Origin: Lineus longissimus
Lineage: Eukaryota; Nemertea; Pilidiophora; Heteronemertea; Lineidae
DNA length: 64,000 bases
Direction of reading: 5' to 3'
Assembly (NCBI RefSeq): GCF_910592395.1
Contig: NC_088310.1
Location: 21,025,501 to 21,089,500, forward strand
Made by a program: the position numbers and the translations under genes. Shown piece after piece: positions 24,160 to 38,338 of the stretch; positions within the stretch are counted from its first letter, which is position 1; each line of letters begins with the position of its first letter. The notes beneath the pieces are model-generated. The model was given only the letters and a program-made list of their open reading frames with translations. It searched no databases and was not told where the DNA came from.

Positions 24160-27100
24160 AAAATGAACTCTATTTTATTGTCCACTGCTCCAATGAGTCT
24201 CCTGATATTACATTACATTGAAGTACTTGAGCCGCATACGAGATCACGAAGATGTATAGATTTCCCTTTTGACCCATCACTCTAGCTTTTTTAGCCAATA
24301 GACTCAAACGCGGCTTGTATCGGCAATCTGATTACTTTAACCCTATCTTCATGAAAATCTAGTGTCACACATGCGGGGCATTGAAACTGACACGTGGATA
24401 TTGCAAATACCAAGCAGGGCCAAAATTCACCGATAGCTACATAATCATCACGATTCGAATAAAGCTTTCATTTAATTTTTTTCTTAAAAATAGCCCAAGT
24501 AAATGGTTAGCTGACATGGCAGCTGAGTTGCAATAATCAGTTCCTCAGTTATTTGTTGATGAAGATTAGAATTATATCTTACCCAGGTTCTTGAACAAAA
24601 GTAGTAAAGCTCTAAATTGGCATTAAAGGGGATGATATGAAAATACGCACAAACCACACACAACAAAATGTGTAAAATAAACCATTAGCCCGCACTAAAA
24701 ATGTTCAGGGGCCTCCTCAAATCGTTCATTCCCATAACCACACAAGCGACACCAACACGATTTATATCAAATAAAACGTAAAATACGGTGAAGATTTCGG
24801 GGCAGTAAAGCGACCATCGAATCGCGTCATGTAGTCAGCAAAAGGACCCTTCACGCATGAAGGAGAATTAGCTTCCACTCGTCGCAGATACGTGTAGGAT
24901 ACTTGCCAGTAATTGTCTGTAGAAATACTCTGATATTTAATATTTCGCAAGCCAGAACCCACTATTAGAATTTCGCCTAGGCCAATCCGGCGCGCGCCAC
25001 TAACGAATTTTATCGCCGTAATGAACTGGAGAAATGAAGTGAGAATCTTTCTTTATGCAATTTTCTGGCTAGATTACCCGCTGATGCGATGATCTAATTT
25101 CTGGTGTTATTGATGTGAAACGCGAAGATGTTCAACCCTGTACCTAGGGGTCCATACACAAGAAGACCCTGATAGTACTCTGGATTCTTGGATTTTCAGG
25201 ACACCAGAATTCCCTTGCAAAACATTTTAGCAAACCATGACTTCGAACCGACTGAATTCGAACAGAATTCTGCCCGAATCAATGAATATTATGATACCTT
25301 CCAATGTTGATGTAATAGGCTATCAGTTTCCCAATAAACGGCGCTGGTTGTCACAAGGGTATGCATCAAAATGGCGTCAAAACTCTCGGACATCTCTGTC
25401 ATAACAATACAATAGTCTATGGACAGTCAACACCAAGTAGCGGCGGGCGTAGTTTGCCTGTACGCTATCAGTAGTTATATCTCATACCAAATATATTATA
25501 TCAGAATGTCCTTTGAAAGCGGTGAAATAATGAGCTGTCTAAAAACCGAACGTTTACATCCGACAATTGAAAATAAATCCGACAATCGATAGGCCTTGTT
25601 CAGAACTGAACTGTTCATATTTCAATCATAATTTGACTTTCCAAAGTTTTGGTAAAATTAATCAATAACCTTCAATTTGATTTAGCCTGTTACATGTAGT
25701 ATGGCATTTATCATCATCGTGAGAAGCTGATGTCTAAAGCATCAGCAAAAGTCCGAATTTGTCTGGAGTTGGAACGAGGCTGTCTCATCAGATTCGTCGA
25801 GCGCGCCGCCTCGGGTACTGATGAGGAGATCACGATTTCAACACTTCAGTGGCGATCTGAGATGTTTATCTGGCAGATATCATTGCTATCGTCTGCCTAA
25901 TGATGACCAGATCGACTGAGAATCGGGATGAGATTTTATCACCCAATTACACGCTAGATCGGATCCTGTGGTCTCATTGTGTTCGTAGCATCAAAGCAAG
26001 TTGTCACGAAAGCAGGTTGTCAATACCAAGAAACTAGATTCGCGAGCCTTACCTGTAATTTGTAGCATGGTTCTGCCTGCTATACCACCAAATGAACATG
26101 TCACATCGTTTTAAAATATATTCCTTTGCCGGCTTTTGAAAATTATAGAAACTGAGTTTATATTGAAACAGTGAGCGGAAAGTAAAGTTGTCTCGTTCCA
26201 GAAAGTTACGCAACGGATTTGCTTTTTCTGTTGACTAAACAGCAGCAATTCTCCACCGATGACGAGTCTTTTTACAAGCATGCGAGCTTACCACATTGTT
26301 TTCATTAGGAAAAGACTGAAAAATACGCTTCCTCTCTTGTTTGCTAAAGACACGCATGTACACCTCAATTTAAAAACAATCTATTTGCCGAGAAGGTTTG
26401 TCACTCCGTTACCTTTTGAAGCCTATCTTTGCTTTAAGCATCATTTCTCAACTATTCACCAAACCGTTGTTTACTAAATTGTTTCTTGACGAGATATAAA
26501 CAAAGCTAGCAGAAGTCGGAAAAAAATTGAAGAGGTTTTCGCTTTTCGACTTTGCAATAACACTAACAGCTTGAAATTTGTTCGTCGCATCCGGTATTAG
26601 GCCCTGACGACTTTTTAAGATGATGCTTTTATGACAAAGAATAACGATATTACCGCCTGGTATCAAACGTGACTAAAGAAAAATTGCAGTGGTGAATATC
26701 ATGCTTCAAAAAATTGCCTTCTTGTAATAACTCACTGACGCACCAGGAATGTTTTATCAAAGATATTGCTGTCGTCAAGGGCAGAAAGGGTGGTAATGAC
26801 ATTGTGCGTTTACTTCTGAGACCACTAATGACATTTACCGTTCTTTCTCTCATCCACAATTCCTCTCCTTCTCGACTCAACGCGACATATCTCCCACTCG
26901 AAAAGACAACAAAACGCCACGAAATCGCTGGGAAGACGACACGGAAAAGACACTGCTTTTCATACCAGAGACATTCTTTTTTGCAACACCCAGTTGATCC
27001 CAACATAAGTTTACAATCTGCATGTACACTGATATACGTATAATGAATGGTACGCAGTGCACACGTAATCCAGGTCAAAGCGAGATGAAGTTAACCAAGG

Positions 27101-28590
27101 TGTTGCGTTACCCTCTGCGTCAAGGAAAAGACACTCTCTCGATATCACGGCATGCTCTCTCTAGCGAAAGGTAACTCCCGATAAAGGAATTAACTCTGAT
27201 GATATTAGCGTCTTATGACACTGGTGTTGGTGATTGTTAGCAAATTGTGCGCCGGGGGCAAAAGCTATTGTCTATTGGTAATTGGAACGCACAGCACTGT
27301 TGAGAGTAAATGGCGTTAGCGCTTGCTCCAGGGTCTGGAGGAATTTCTCCGTAATTATGGATTACATCATGATCTTTTGCCGCTTTTGGTTTCTTTCCCC
27401 CTGGAATACGCCACCGTCTGTTGTAACTGAAGTCAAAACTCTACGGGAAGATTTACCTAAGAGAATATAGCCCTTACGCAATTGCTAATAGTTATTAATC
27501 TTCGGGACAATGACGATAGAAACCATTGTTTTTATGCTGTAATTGGGTATGAAATTTGGTATTCAGCAAGAGCCCTAGAACGGATAATATTGTTTTTGTT
27601 AAAGCACACACAACAAAATTATAAATGAATGGTTATTATAGTAGGCGGGGAAAGAGGTTATGTTTTTACTATAATGCTTTCAATGTAAAGTACTGATGTA
27701 CAAAACAATGTAATTGGCTCAAGCTTTGTTGTATAACTTAACCAAATTGGGTGTGAAAGATGAATTTTTTATGGTGTTTGTGTCAGAACTTTTACTAATA
27801 ATTCTTCCAAACCTAATCATGATAAATACTCCACCTGAAGAAAATCCAGGATACTAATATTTTCTTTCTTTATCTTGAGCCCTTAAATTCCCATTACTTA
27901 TACACAGTTTATTTAACCCTTTGCTGCAAATACTCTGTGTCGATATTTTACTTGCCTAACTTGGCCCGCCATGATATTCATAAGAATGTCCCATGGAAGA
28001 CTGTATAAGAATCGACTGTTAAGCGTAACAAACGTGTTTAAGGCAACTTGGAATACTCTGTACCATAGGCCTAATCCATTGACCATTGTCATAGAAAATA
28101 TACCCAAAGAAGTATCCTAATTTCGGGCGACTGTATCCGGTAATTCCTTCTGGCACGCTCTCTATATACAGTAAAAGTAAATCCGTCTAAGAGGGATGAC
28201 TAAAGATAAAAAAGAGACAATGTAACTACAGGATATGACGATCTAAAAGGCAAGCCCCAAAGGGGTTTATGGCCTAGACTGGTGCTGTTGTTTTGAGATG
28301 AGGAGAAGATAAACCCGGAGTCAAGTGGACCTTGGAGAATATCTGCAAAAAGGTCATCGTTGGTGTCAAAACAGGACAGAACAATACACGCATTATCTCT
28401 TTACGTACATGCTGATGCTTAATATTCCATGGGGACCGAACGCAACACAATGCACTGAGTGTCATCAACTTTATACTATTCTAAACACTGTTTACATACA
28501 CTCCAGTTTCACCGGTCTTAGACCGGTTTCTGAATATTAGTATTACTCTGTCATAAACACAACCTATACTTATCATGCACTATTTGACAA
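24160..28590. other. Intergenic, no gene recognised
   Basis: No gene found. 25740-25990 is higher in GC and free of simple repeats, as conserved enhancers often are, but conservation cannot be judged from one sequence. 26650-27078 has overlapping ORFs on both strands (142 and 109 codons) with no coding signature. Confidence 0.4.
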
Positions 28591-28597
28591 AAATGAA

Positions 28598-28915
28598 GGT
28601 GTGGGAGCTGCTGTGATAAGTTAAAATGTTACAAATGATAAGAGAAATCAGCATGAAATCACGTAACTGAACTGGCCGAAGGTAAGGGAACACGCTTTAT
28701 CAAAAATTGCAAAGAAAATACTTCGAGTATCTATCGAACGCGTCGATGTGCAAGAAGTAAAGTAGGTGGGATAGCTGCTGAGGAGTGTTGATATGTTACA
28801 AATTCTCAGGAAAACATCATGAAATGTCTATAGAACTGAACTGGCCAAAGGTCAACAAAAACGCTTTATGAAAAATTAGCTTAATTTGTAAAGAAATGTC
28901 TTTTGAGTTATTAGC
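28598..28915 (+). repeat. Two-copy tandem repeat, about 169-bp unit
   Basis: Copies at about 28598-28746 and 28765-28915 share, in order, GGTG(T)GGGA..AGCTGCTG, TGTTACAAAT, ATCATGAAAT, GAACTGAACTGGCC(G/A)AAGGT, CGCTTTAT(C/G)AAAAATT, AAAGAAA and TATCGAACG/TTAGCGAATG. Divergence is substantial, so the event is old. No tRNA-like boxes or terminal repeats are visible. Confidence 0.75.
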
Positions 28916-28919
28916 GAAT

Positions 28920-31900
28920 GGCTCATGGACACCTGACAAAGGGATCACGTTGTTACAAAGGTGACACTGGACAAAGGAGATTATCTTATGTCACCTTCAG
29001 AAGCTGCGCAGGGGTTGAGATGCTTTCAGGGATGTTTGACAATGTTTGAGGTGTGAGGAAGGGGTGAGGCAGCCCATCCTGCGGGGGTGGCGGGCAAGGC
29101 CTCGCGTGCGGGTCGCGCATAAAACAATAAAAGAAGAACCCATGAGGGGTTCCCGCGAATGGTTTAATCAAGCAAAGATTCAAGGTGAAACTAACCAGGG
29201 AGCTGTTGGCATGACACGTTTTCTAAAGATTCATCGCCGATCCTTCGCTTAAACAGTTAAAAGGCGTTGAAACTAACGCATGAATGAGCCAGAGTCTCCA
29301 GCCTTTTTGAGGAGACTCTGATCTATACGTTGTAGAGTTTTTTACCGCGAAGTAACAGTAAATTGTTCATCACGCTACTCCTTATAAAATTTTTATAGTT
29401 TCATTTAGTTGAGTTTATTATTTTGATTGTCGAAAGTAATACTAGTATCACCGATCTTACTACAGACGCACATTTCATTGTGGGAAACATCTTTCTTTTG
29501 CTTGTATAGGAACTGTTTTTTACGATTGGTTTGTTTACAAAGCAGTTTGAACATTTTCTGGACATGCGCACTACGAACGCGTCTCCATGCAAAATCTCCC
29601 CCAATCAAATGCAAGTTAATTAAAACTGAGAAATATATTTCTTTGTGCGTCTAACTTATTGGTTCTAAGTGCTTTTTCAAGCCGAGATACAGAACTACGT
29701 ATTCGATGCCGGAATCTGATATAATAATTTACTTTCATTCGGTTGAAGAAGGATATCACATGGTGATTATTGTCGCCTTCCTTGTCCAAATATGAAAATG
29801 CTGACTAAGACTTGATTAAAAAAGATCAGAGCTAGCAATTCATAGGAGTATAAGAAAACTGCCAACTGAAACTGCGATATTGAGTAATAAAGCAAATGAG
29901 GCCATGAAAACAAATAACGACTTATCAAATTTCGCGTCCAAAAGAGCTATGACTGAGAAAAAGTAAACCGAACGGTTTCAGCACCAATATATAACTGTGT
30001 AAGCTAAAGGCAAGGTATACTGCCGATGTTTAGTTGCGAAATTGAATTAAATAGAACCATAAGATACATGTACATGTACATGATATCAATATTACCTCTA
30101 AAAAAGAAATAATGAGCAAAAGGTATGCATTATTCGGCTGTCCGAATGAATCATATCATCGTTGTATAAAGTTGCATAGTATTTGGTGTAACCTTTGGAT
30201 CTAGGGCTGTCTCCGACCACGGCGTTCTTTTTCATATCAACTTAGTACCAAAGTAACAGTACATAGTTAGAAGAATCGCGGCGCTCACAGAGTTTCATAA
30301 TTTCGGACGCTGTAACGCCATTATTATTGATGACCAAGCGGCCTGTACCGCTTTTCGAAGTGACATATCTCGGTCAACAGTTTCCTGAGAATATGAAATA
30401 ACCATTATTCGGGGATATTTGCATAAAAGATGTATAAATTCATCAGCGCTTTGGTGATTCCAAGTGGTGTAGCAGGGATGGAGTTTTGGTGCAAGTGACC
30501 CTGGAATCATAATGAGTTTGTTGTGAATAAATTTAATCGCGCTTGGTGTCAGTAATCAAAAACACAATTTAAAACCCAAAAGGTTGATTAGGCCGGCGGC
30601 ATTTTACATTTTAGTGATATTTTACCATTTATAGAGCAGAAAAACACTATCAATATGCGCACTCCTTTAAAGAAAAATATTTCACACAAAAATAGGTCTT
30701 AAGAATACTTGTTTTTACATGTTTATGTATGTATATCAATAAAAATACCAATATTCAAGAGGACGATTTTTTGCCGACAAACAACAAATTTAATTTTTTT
30801 TAACGTAGAAAAGCAAATCTCCAGCTAAAATCAACTCATTCTGAAGTTATAACAGTCAGGCAAAAAACGTAATTATTTGAGGAATCCGTAGGATAAAAGG
30901 CTCGTAGGGGTTACAAACCGTTTTTAAGTAAAATATACTTTGTTTATCACGGTTTTTGAATATTACGAACCGGACATTTTCTTTTAAATTTCTGAAGTGC
31001 AACCTGAGGAAGGAAATGTAGCTTTTCACAACTTTCAGGTGCAGCAATGGTCAACTGAGCTGAACAACCAGACCTAAATGGTAAGGCCGGATATTTTCCG
31101 TCTGTTTCCTCTGTCACACTTCTCAAGAATGGAATTATTAAAAACAAGCAAATGTTGCCTTCTTCCCCGTTATTGTCTCATTTAATATTTTATGGACATA
31201 TTTACTAAAGCAATTATGAATGAGGAAGCGTATACAATGTCTCGCAGCTGGTAAAAAAGGTCAAGCGTAACATCGGCTGCCAACACCCTGGTAAAAAACA
31301 ATATTTTGTATCATAAAAATAGAATGTGCATGTTTCATTCAACATCAAAATGCCTTTCTTTCCTTGATAAATTTCTTAGAAGTATTTTTCGAAGAATTAT
31401 TGCAGTACATGTATGTGTAGGTTTCAGCAGGAGTGGAAAGGAAATCCGTCAATCCTTTGACGCGGCGTGTTTGGACATTTTCGACGGCACAGCTTCAATG
31501 TTTCATATATAATGCCTCGCTTCTTGATTTGGTGAAATGGGAGGCAGTGCTTTTTTGCTCATTGGATCAAAATTACCTGTTGGCGCGAGTTTCCTATCTG
31601 ATACTTCATATTCTTGTGTATACTGTTTATTCGTCCACCAACAGTGTATATTCTCCTAGTGATTGTGCGTTTGATAACAACACAAGGTACCCAACACAGA
31701 GCACAAAGGTGAAAATTCGCTCATTTTATAAACCAAACTTACAACTCAGGAGCGAGAATTCGAGAATTTTTGTATTTTTCATTCGTGTTACCCTTTTATA
31801 CATGTACTTATTTTCAAAAATGAAATGTCAAAATCGTTTTACATGTGTCGTTTTTAAAAGAAGGTGTCATCGTCTATTTGCTACAGGAAAAAATATTTTT

Positions 31901-32045
31901 TGTCTTTCACCATGCATTTTTCACGGTCTATACTTTTGAAGTACACGTGTTCAACTTACACGCATGAAGTGTTTTCATACTTTCTGATATAAAATGATAT
32001 GAAATGTACAAGTACAACGGTAACTATGATTATGCTTTCAATGTG
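28920..32045. other. Intergenic, with one small hairpin
   Basis: CAGAGTCTCC (29290-29299) and GGAGACTCTG (29311-29320) form a perfect 10-bp stem with an 11-base loop. ACATGTACATGTACATG near 30065 is self-complementary. The 168-codon frame at 31433-31939 uses a non-ATG start and has no coding character. Otherwise nothing was found. Confidence 0.45.
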
Positions 32046-32049
32046 ACAG

Positions 32050-32138
32050 GCAGCATTGTCCTGAGACATGGCATGTTTCCCGGGCCCATCTGGCCCGAGT
32101 TCGAGGGCAAGAAGGGGTATGCCAACAACAAAGGATGA
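32050..32138 (+). CDS. Candidate terminal coding exon
   Basis: A TTTCAATGTGACAG acceptor (AG at 32048-32049) is followed by 28 codons and a TGA at 32136-32138. The reading frame is in a GC-rich island within AT-rich DNA. Most third positions are C or G, and the residues look protein-like (HGMFPGPIWPEFEGKKGY near the end). No gene family is recognised. The opposite strand also has an open frame (32030-32377), so the strand is not certain. If real, this would be the last exon of a + strand gene whose earlier exons I did not find. Confidence 0.25.
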
Positions 32139-32139
32139 T

Positions 32140-35100
32140 TGTCAAGGGATCGATATCTAGAGGAGCCCAGATATGGATTCAAAATTGTGTATTTATGTGA
32201 CGTATTCACCAACCAGATGTCGTTTTTCATTGAAATCACACCTGAATTTGGCAATGCAGTTTCGAACATAAGAAAAAGACGGTAAACCCCGGTTAAAAAA
32301 ATCCCAACCCATTGTACAAATACATCGTATAATACAAGTATTTTCTCGGAGTATTTTTGCGCGTGAACGGTCGCCATTCCAAGAAGATAATTTTAGAGAC
32401 AATTTTTCAATGCCAACCGTGGCAGAAAAAACTAGCTCCGGCATGTCTGGAATGTCAGAATTTCTTCAGGTATATATTATGAAATCATCAGCTGTATCAT
32501 AAACTACTGAATGACAACAGTTAGCTGACAAATCTATCCCCGTACATTTTCATAAAACGTCTCGCCCATTTCAAATTGAACGTTATACGCGCACGCTATG
32601 TATGAGTGTATACAAGAGCGATGTTGAGACGCACTTAAACTTGGGGAGTTTCAGTTCAAAATCTTGATCAAATTTCATTGCTGTCTCTCAAGAATTGATT
32701 TTTCAAACACATGCATAAAGAGTACATGTATATACGTGCAATACGTGCATATTACCCAACACTGCATAAATTGCGCTTGATTTTGGCGAATTTAATTTTT
32801 TCAAATGTTTCTGCGATGTCCGTAAAAAAATATGCGTTTTCCTTTTTTGCATAAAAACAAGCCAGCTTTTTACTTCAAAATCAGAAAGGATTCGTTTGTT
32901 TTTAGTTTACTAAAAGATTGTTCCAGGTCAAACTTAAGAAAATTCTGTGCTAGATTAGAAAAGCTCACTTTATTTCACATTTTAGCTAAATGTACGAACT
33001 CTTCAAAAATTAAATAAAGGGGTTAAATTACGCGTTCAATTTTGCAATTAAACAAATTAAATTAGTCAGAAAAGGTGAGTAAGACTATAAAGTGTACGTC
33101 GGCATGTTAATCAAACCGATCTAATTTGTTTTTACACTTGTTTTTACAGTGTCGACTCCGTCTGCCCAATTAAAGTAGGTTTCTTGCGTATCCTGAATTA
33201 CGCAGTTGCATTCTGTTGCGATTCAAGTACCCTATCCCCCCCGAGGCCAAGCGAAATATTTCAAAAACGGCTTAGCGGTTCGAGTACCCGCCATTCATAT
33301 TCCAACATAACTTCAGGTCTGCGCTTAGAACTGAATAAGTTCCCTGACGGTGGATTTTGTAAAATTTGTAAAGTCGTGAATTATCCTATAGAACTTTGGT
33401 GAAAATGGGCTGGGTTGAAAGCGTCTTAGCATGGTAAGCTCATACTTATCGTCAGGGGGGAGGGAGGCCAAAACTTCTGGACAAAAGCAAAAGTGTCAGT
33501 TATCCAGCTTAGCCCTGCTGGTCAATTAAGCTAATGTTGCCTTATATAAATTAGAAAAACTCTTCATACATATGCCAATAACTAATTGAAAGTTTGGCTC
33601 ACTAAGCACATTCAAATTCGTCCAAAGGCTATATCAGGCTAATGCGATCCAGAATTTGTCCAATGGGCCTAAAAATAAAAGCAAACACAACTCCCACAGT
33701 CAAGTCCCTCTACAAGATGTACGTTGGCTGCCTGAGCAACAATCTAAGATATACTAATTTGATCCTCAATTTTCATCAGATAGAAGCTATCACTTTCCGT
33801 TAACAAATATGTTGTATTCGTATCTTGCACGGCACTAATAAATCTCGCCCTTTTTTTCTTTCGTGGCGCGTGATAATTTGAATAAAATACAGGAAGTTTT
33901 CATGTTATGAATATCAAAAGCTGATTAAAAGACTACATCTGACTTGTCTTTATTGTTGAATAAGGCCGGACTCCAAGAATGCGAAAATACTAGTATATTA
34001 TTTTTCTTGATATAGTTCCGAGAGGAAAGCGAAGGGCCATATAAAGGGCATATTGACAGCGGCAGCGGACATCTTTTCGCCCCAAAATACGATATGCCAG
34101 ACTAGGTTGGGACGTTAACTGCATGTTTAAATAATAAAAAGCGTTGAAACTTCTGAATAAATTGTAACCGCACTGAACACGACTTGTAGGTTTATAAGGA
34201 AGAGTCACAGTGAAAATCACCGAATTATAATAAAAAGCCAAGTTACTTTGTACTGATATGTCTCTTTACGCTGTAATTAAAAGTATTCTTCCACCAAGGT
34301 TTCTGCGAAGTTCTTGCCGTATAAGAAAGCGCGTCGAAGGCGATTTTGTTTCAGAGGTCAATCTGTGCCGTTCAGAATGGCAAAATAAAACATTTGATAA
34401 AACATTTCTATAATGCAAGATACTAGTATTAGATATCAAAATTGGTGTTTTATTAATGCGTTGAGAGAGTCACAAAGAAACAAACAATATTCCGTTTGTC
34501 GCATGAATCATCGCATCATCATTTACCATTACCAAGTAAACAATGTGATATTCATCAAATATCTTTCAGAAATTCTGAAATAAAATCCAGTAATGACACA
34601 TACTGGCATTGCAGAAATATTTATGAATAAGTATCTGTACAAATGCAGACAGAATATTGAGTCATTCCCGAAAAAAAGTTGACTGACGTCCTGAAACGGA
34701 CACCAATTACGCACTGCGGATTGGCAATACCTTTCTGCTTACTATACTCATTCGTTGTTTTTCGGTGAAACGGGATGATTTGTAATGTTGTAAAAAGTCG
34801 TGAAATGAAAGCGAGTCAGAAATTGACGGGTGACTGATGCTGTTCGAGTAGAAAAGCAACAACGAGGAGACACCCGGGTGCGCGGAAGACGAAATCTGGA
34901 AAATTATCTTTGTGATCAAAATTGTGTCGGCTCGCTAGTGAACTTTGATATTGTCCTGTCATGCCTGTGCATCTCAACAACAGGCTCAATAGCTTATTTT
35001 CTGTGTAAGCAAAACAGTAATCTAGCCTATTGATATTAATAATCTACCATGTGTTGGGTGTGGTTGGACGAACTGTTTAGGTTTTTCTGGTATTTTTCTC

Positions 35101-38050
35101 CCGGTTCCTTGGAAACCTGGCGAATGGTAACACGACCTTAAGAAGAAACAAAAATTGTTGTCGATTATGATGGGTCTACGGCGGTTATTTTCAGGAAAGC
35201 AGTTCGGGTATCATAGTCTGATAATCAGGCGAGCAGCGAGAAATATCGAGAAAAAAAGAATAATTTAAACAAACGGAAGTATGATAATGATAGATATACA
35301 CGTATAATAATCTTTCTTTGTGTTACAATGAAATCCCATTTTCGAGCATGATGCTCTTGGACCTACCCTGGCATTGTGGGCGATGGCCGTACGGGCCTCG
35401 TGACACACTACTCCAAGTGACGTCCCCTTCGCTATATTTAGAACAGTCCTGATTGCTGAACACAGCAGAGATAGTCCAGAGTTTCAACAAGGAAAGAGGG
35501 CACACATCAAAGTCTCGAATTTTCGCATTATCATAGAATAAACCAAAACGTCTTTCTGCCGTGAGTCTTACCAACTTGTGAGCTCTACTGTGACATAGGA
35601 GTGTTATGGCTGCCCTACACATATTCGCCCGAGTGCCGACACTACACTCGATATAAAATGACATTAAAACCCATTTATTGCGCCTCTGTTGCCACTAGTC
35701 TACATGCAACGTTCACTAAGGAGCACCTCTTGTCTGTATTTTATCTAGGGCTCCTATAGCCACCATTGCCAGGCTGTGACAGCCTGAAGTATGCTTGAGC
35801 TTCGTGTATTGCCCTACTCGATACCTCGCTCCAGAGGCAAGGGAGAGTCGTCCTGCTTGCACAACACTTTATACCAGAGCTCGAGACTCCTCTACCGAGT
35901 AAAGAGATGGAAAAAATTGAAGCCGTAAACTGAAGAAACTACAAGTGGTCCAGACGAATGAAAAATGTGAGGTTACGTATTCTTGACAAATATGTATTCG
36001 TTGTATGATGTCATCACTCGCAGACAAGACAAGATCGTGAGGCATGATGTGACCTTTTCGTTTTCGACTAGTATCCTGCAATTACAAAAAGCAAGTAATT
36101 GTCAACAGATTCTAGATGACAGAATGTGGCGGATGAGTTTGCCTCAATGAAACTTACTGAACGTCAGAAAAGAACATTGTTTAGGTCAATGGTTTATCGC
36201 CTTTTCCCCTTAATCAACTCTAATTGTAATGCAGTAAAATGCTTGAACTTTTGAAAAGCTAGCAAATATTACACTCTGAAGAGCAGTGAAATGGCCTACG
36301 TGTGTTCTTTTGGACCCATTCATCCCTTGATAACACTCGCAATGAATGAAGTCCAATTGTAATCGTGAGAGCAAGGTCATTTTCTCACGAAGAAGTCAAA
36401 AGTCATTTGGAGAAAGGGAGGGAGAGCAGCATCGAGTTCAGTTTCGGATATGTCCGTGTATCACTTTTGAGGTGCCCGAGTATTTATACTCTAATGTAAT
36501 ATTAATCATTTTAGCAACCATTACTTATAATCAGACAGAACGAGTGTCAGAGTTACAAGGGCGAGGGTTGATCAGTCGATAAATGGCGTCTGAGAGGATG
36601 ATTATACGAAATTCACTGATCCTTCAGATCCTAATAGATCCTCATAGGTCAATTACTACAGTACATATACTCAATTATTGCTCATTTCATCAATCCTTTT
36701 CCTATGTCTCTGTATGTTGTTCTCGACACACTTTATACGACCTTAGTATGACGCTTTGCTGCTTGTCCGAAATTAAGTACTGATGGGTGTGTCCGACAAT
36801 TGAGCTCAAAGAATCGACAACTGTGTTACAAGTGCCTACCAACATTAGCTATAAATATGTACCACCCAAAATTTAGGCGTTTGCATGAATTACCAATGCT
36901 GAAGATAATATGATATACAATAGGACTGGTGCGCTTCTGCGACTGAAGCTGTCCACGGTCTTAGATGTAATGCCGTGTCTGACATTAGGTATGTTTCTTC
37001 AAATGTTCAAAAGATAAGCTAGCCAAAAAGCGAGAGAAGTGGTTCATTGAAATATTTATATATCTTATTCGGACGGAACCATGTTTTCATTCTCACTATC
37101 TACACAGTGTGTTGTTTTATATAGATGTTTTATATATTGTTACCAGTAACCTTAAACGTTTACCAAAGACTAAGGCGTATCAGCGATGTTACCTTCAACG
37201 TAGCCCATCTGATTTTCAAAGAAGCTGCTTCGAATTGCAAGCAGACGACAACTTATGCCACGTGACCTCACCACTGTTACGCTGTGTGCAAAATCCGGTG
37301 AACCCAATATGCAAATCGCGTCTCCGGCGTTCCTACGGATTCAAATAAATTAGCCCATTTCGTACATTTCAATATCGACCCATCCGGCAGATACATAATG
37401 ACGATGGTTTTGAGTTAATGGTCGTTTCTGAAAATTATGTCAAGTTGACGTATCTGACAGGTGTTATCCGGGCAAATGATGATTTTTATAATACCACACA
37501 TAGGCAACGTGCCACTTGGGAATGACATTATGCATCATTTCCCTGGCTGCCAAGTTAGATTTCGCTTTCTTCGCTTCTTTTAAATAATGACCGTTACATA
37601 TCAACGGTTTAATTGACCCTCGATAGTATCATTTCAAATACGGCATTGTTGTATGAATAATTATCAGAAAATGGTATTAGACTACTTCTGGTGAAATATG
37701 AATATTTAAGGCTTTTCATGTATAATGAGATGGGGTCGCAATCCTTTCGTACAGGCTAATGACCGAACTAATAACCCTTAGCGCTGCCTTTAAGTTTGAG
37801 TTGATGGTGTCGTACTAGTACATGTACTTGGGGTACAGTCATTCAAACTGAAGCCGAGTGCTTTGTACTAAAGGCGCGGTGACCAACATAGAACTCGAAC
37901 GGCCATCACATCAGTCCTACATTAGATTTATCTTGTGATGTTGAACAAGGTCAGCCTTCGCTATCTGAAATAGCTGCAAAACTTGGCTATACAGGATGAG
38001 ACTTCAGAGTGACAGTATCTTCGAAGAGTTATTCCGCCAACTGAGATACA
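32140..38050. other. Intergenic, no gene recognised
   Basis: About 5.9 kb without supportable features. CAGGCTG-TGA-CAGCCTG near 35770 is a small perfect palindrome. ORFs up to 113 codons occur (35323-35664, minus) but lack coding character. Confidence 0.45.
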
Positions 38051-38055
38051 AAGTA

Positions 38056-38338
38056 AGCCTTTAGCATTGATCGACAATGCTGGAGAGTAATACAGAAGGC
38101 TAAAATAGTATAAGCATTGACCGACAATGCCGGATAGTTATTTATACACGGAAAAAGAAGTAGAGCTAAAATACCTTAAGCATGCCAGTGAGTTATTTAC
38201 ACTGAGAAAAAAGCAAGCTAACATAGTATAAGCATTGATCGACAATGCCGGAGAGTTATTTAGACTGAAAAAAAAAGAAGGCTAAAATACTTTAAGCACT
38301 GATCGACAATGCCGGATAGTTATAAAACTGAAAAAGGA
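38056..38338 (+). repeat. Minisatellite, five copies of a 50-66-bp unit
   Basis: The core GCATTGATCGACAATG begins at 38064, 38114, 38232 and 38296 (with one or two changes), and a shortened copy begins at 38180. Each core is followed by CCGGAGAGTTATTTA-like sequence, an ACTGAAAAAAG run and AAGGCTAAAATANTTTAA. Spacings of 50, 66, 52 and 64 bp come mostly from variable poly-A runs. The units are diverged but clearly in tandem. Confidence 0.9.

Noticed and set aside
26650-27078. 142-codon minus frame with an overlapping 109-codon + frame
   Set aside because: Both strands are open, there is no codon bias, and there is no splice or start context.
31433-31939. 168-codon + strand frame
   Set aside because: It starts at a non-ATG codon, is AT-rich with no coding bias, and an ORF of this length has an appreciable chance of arising at random in 64 kb.
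38056-38338. CRISPR-like look of a 16-base word repeated at intervals
   Set aside because: The intervening sequences are themselves repeats of each other, the core varies, and the DNA is animal nuclear. It is an ordinary minisatellite.
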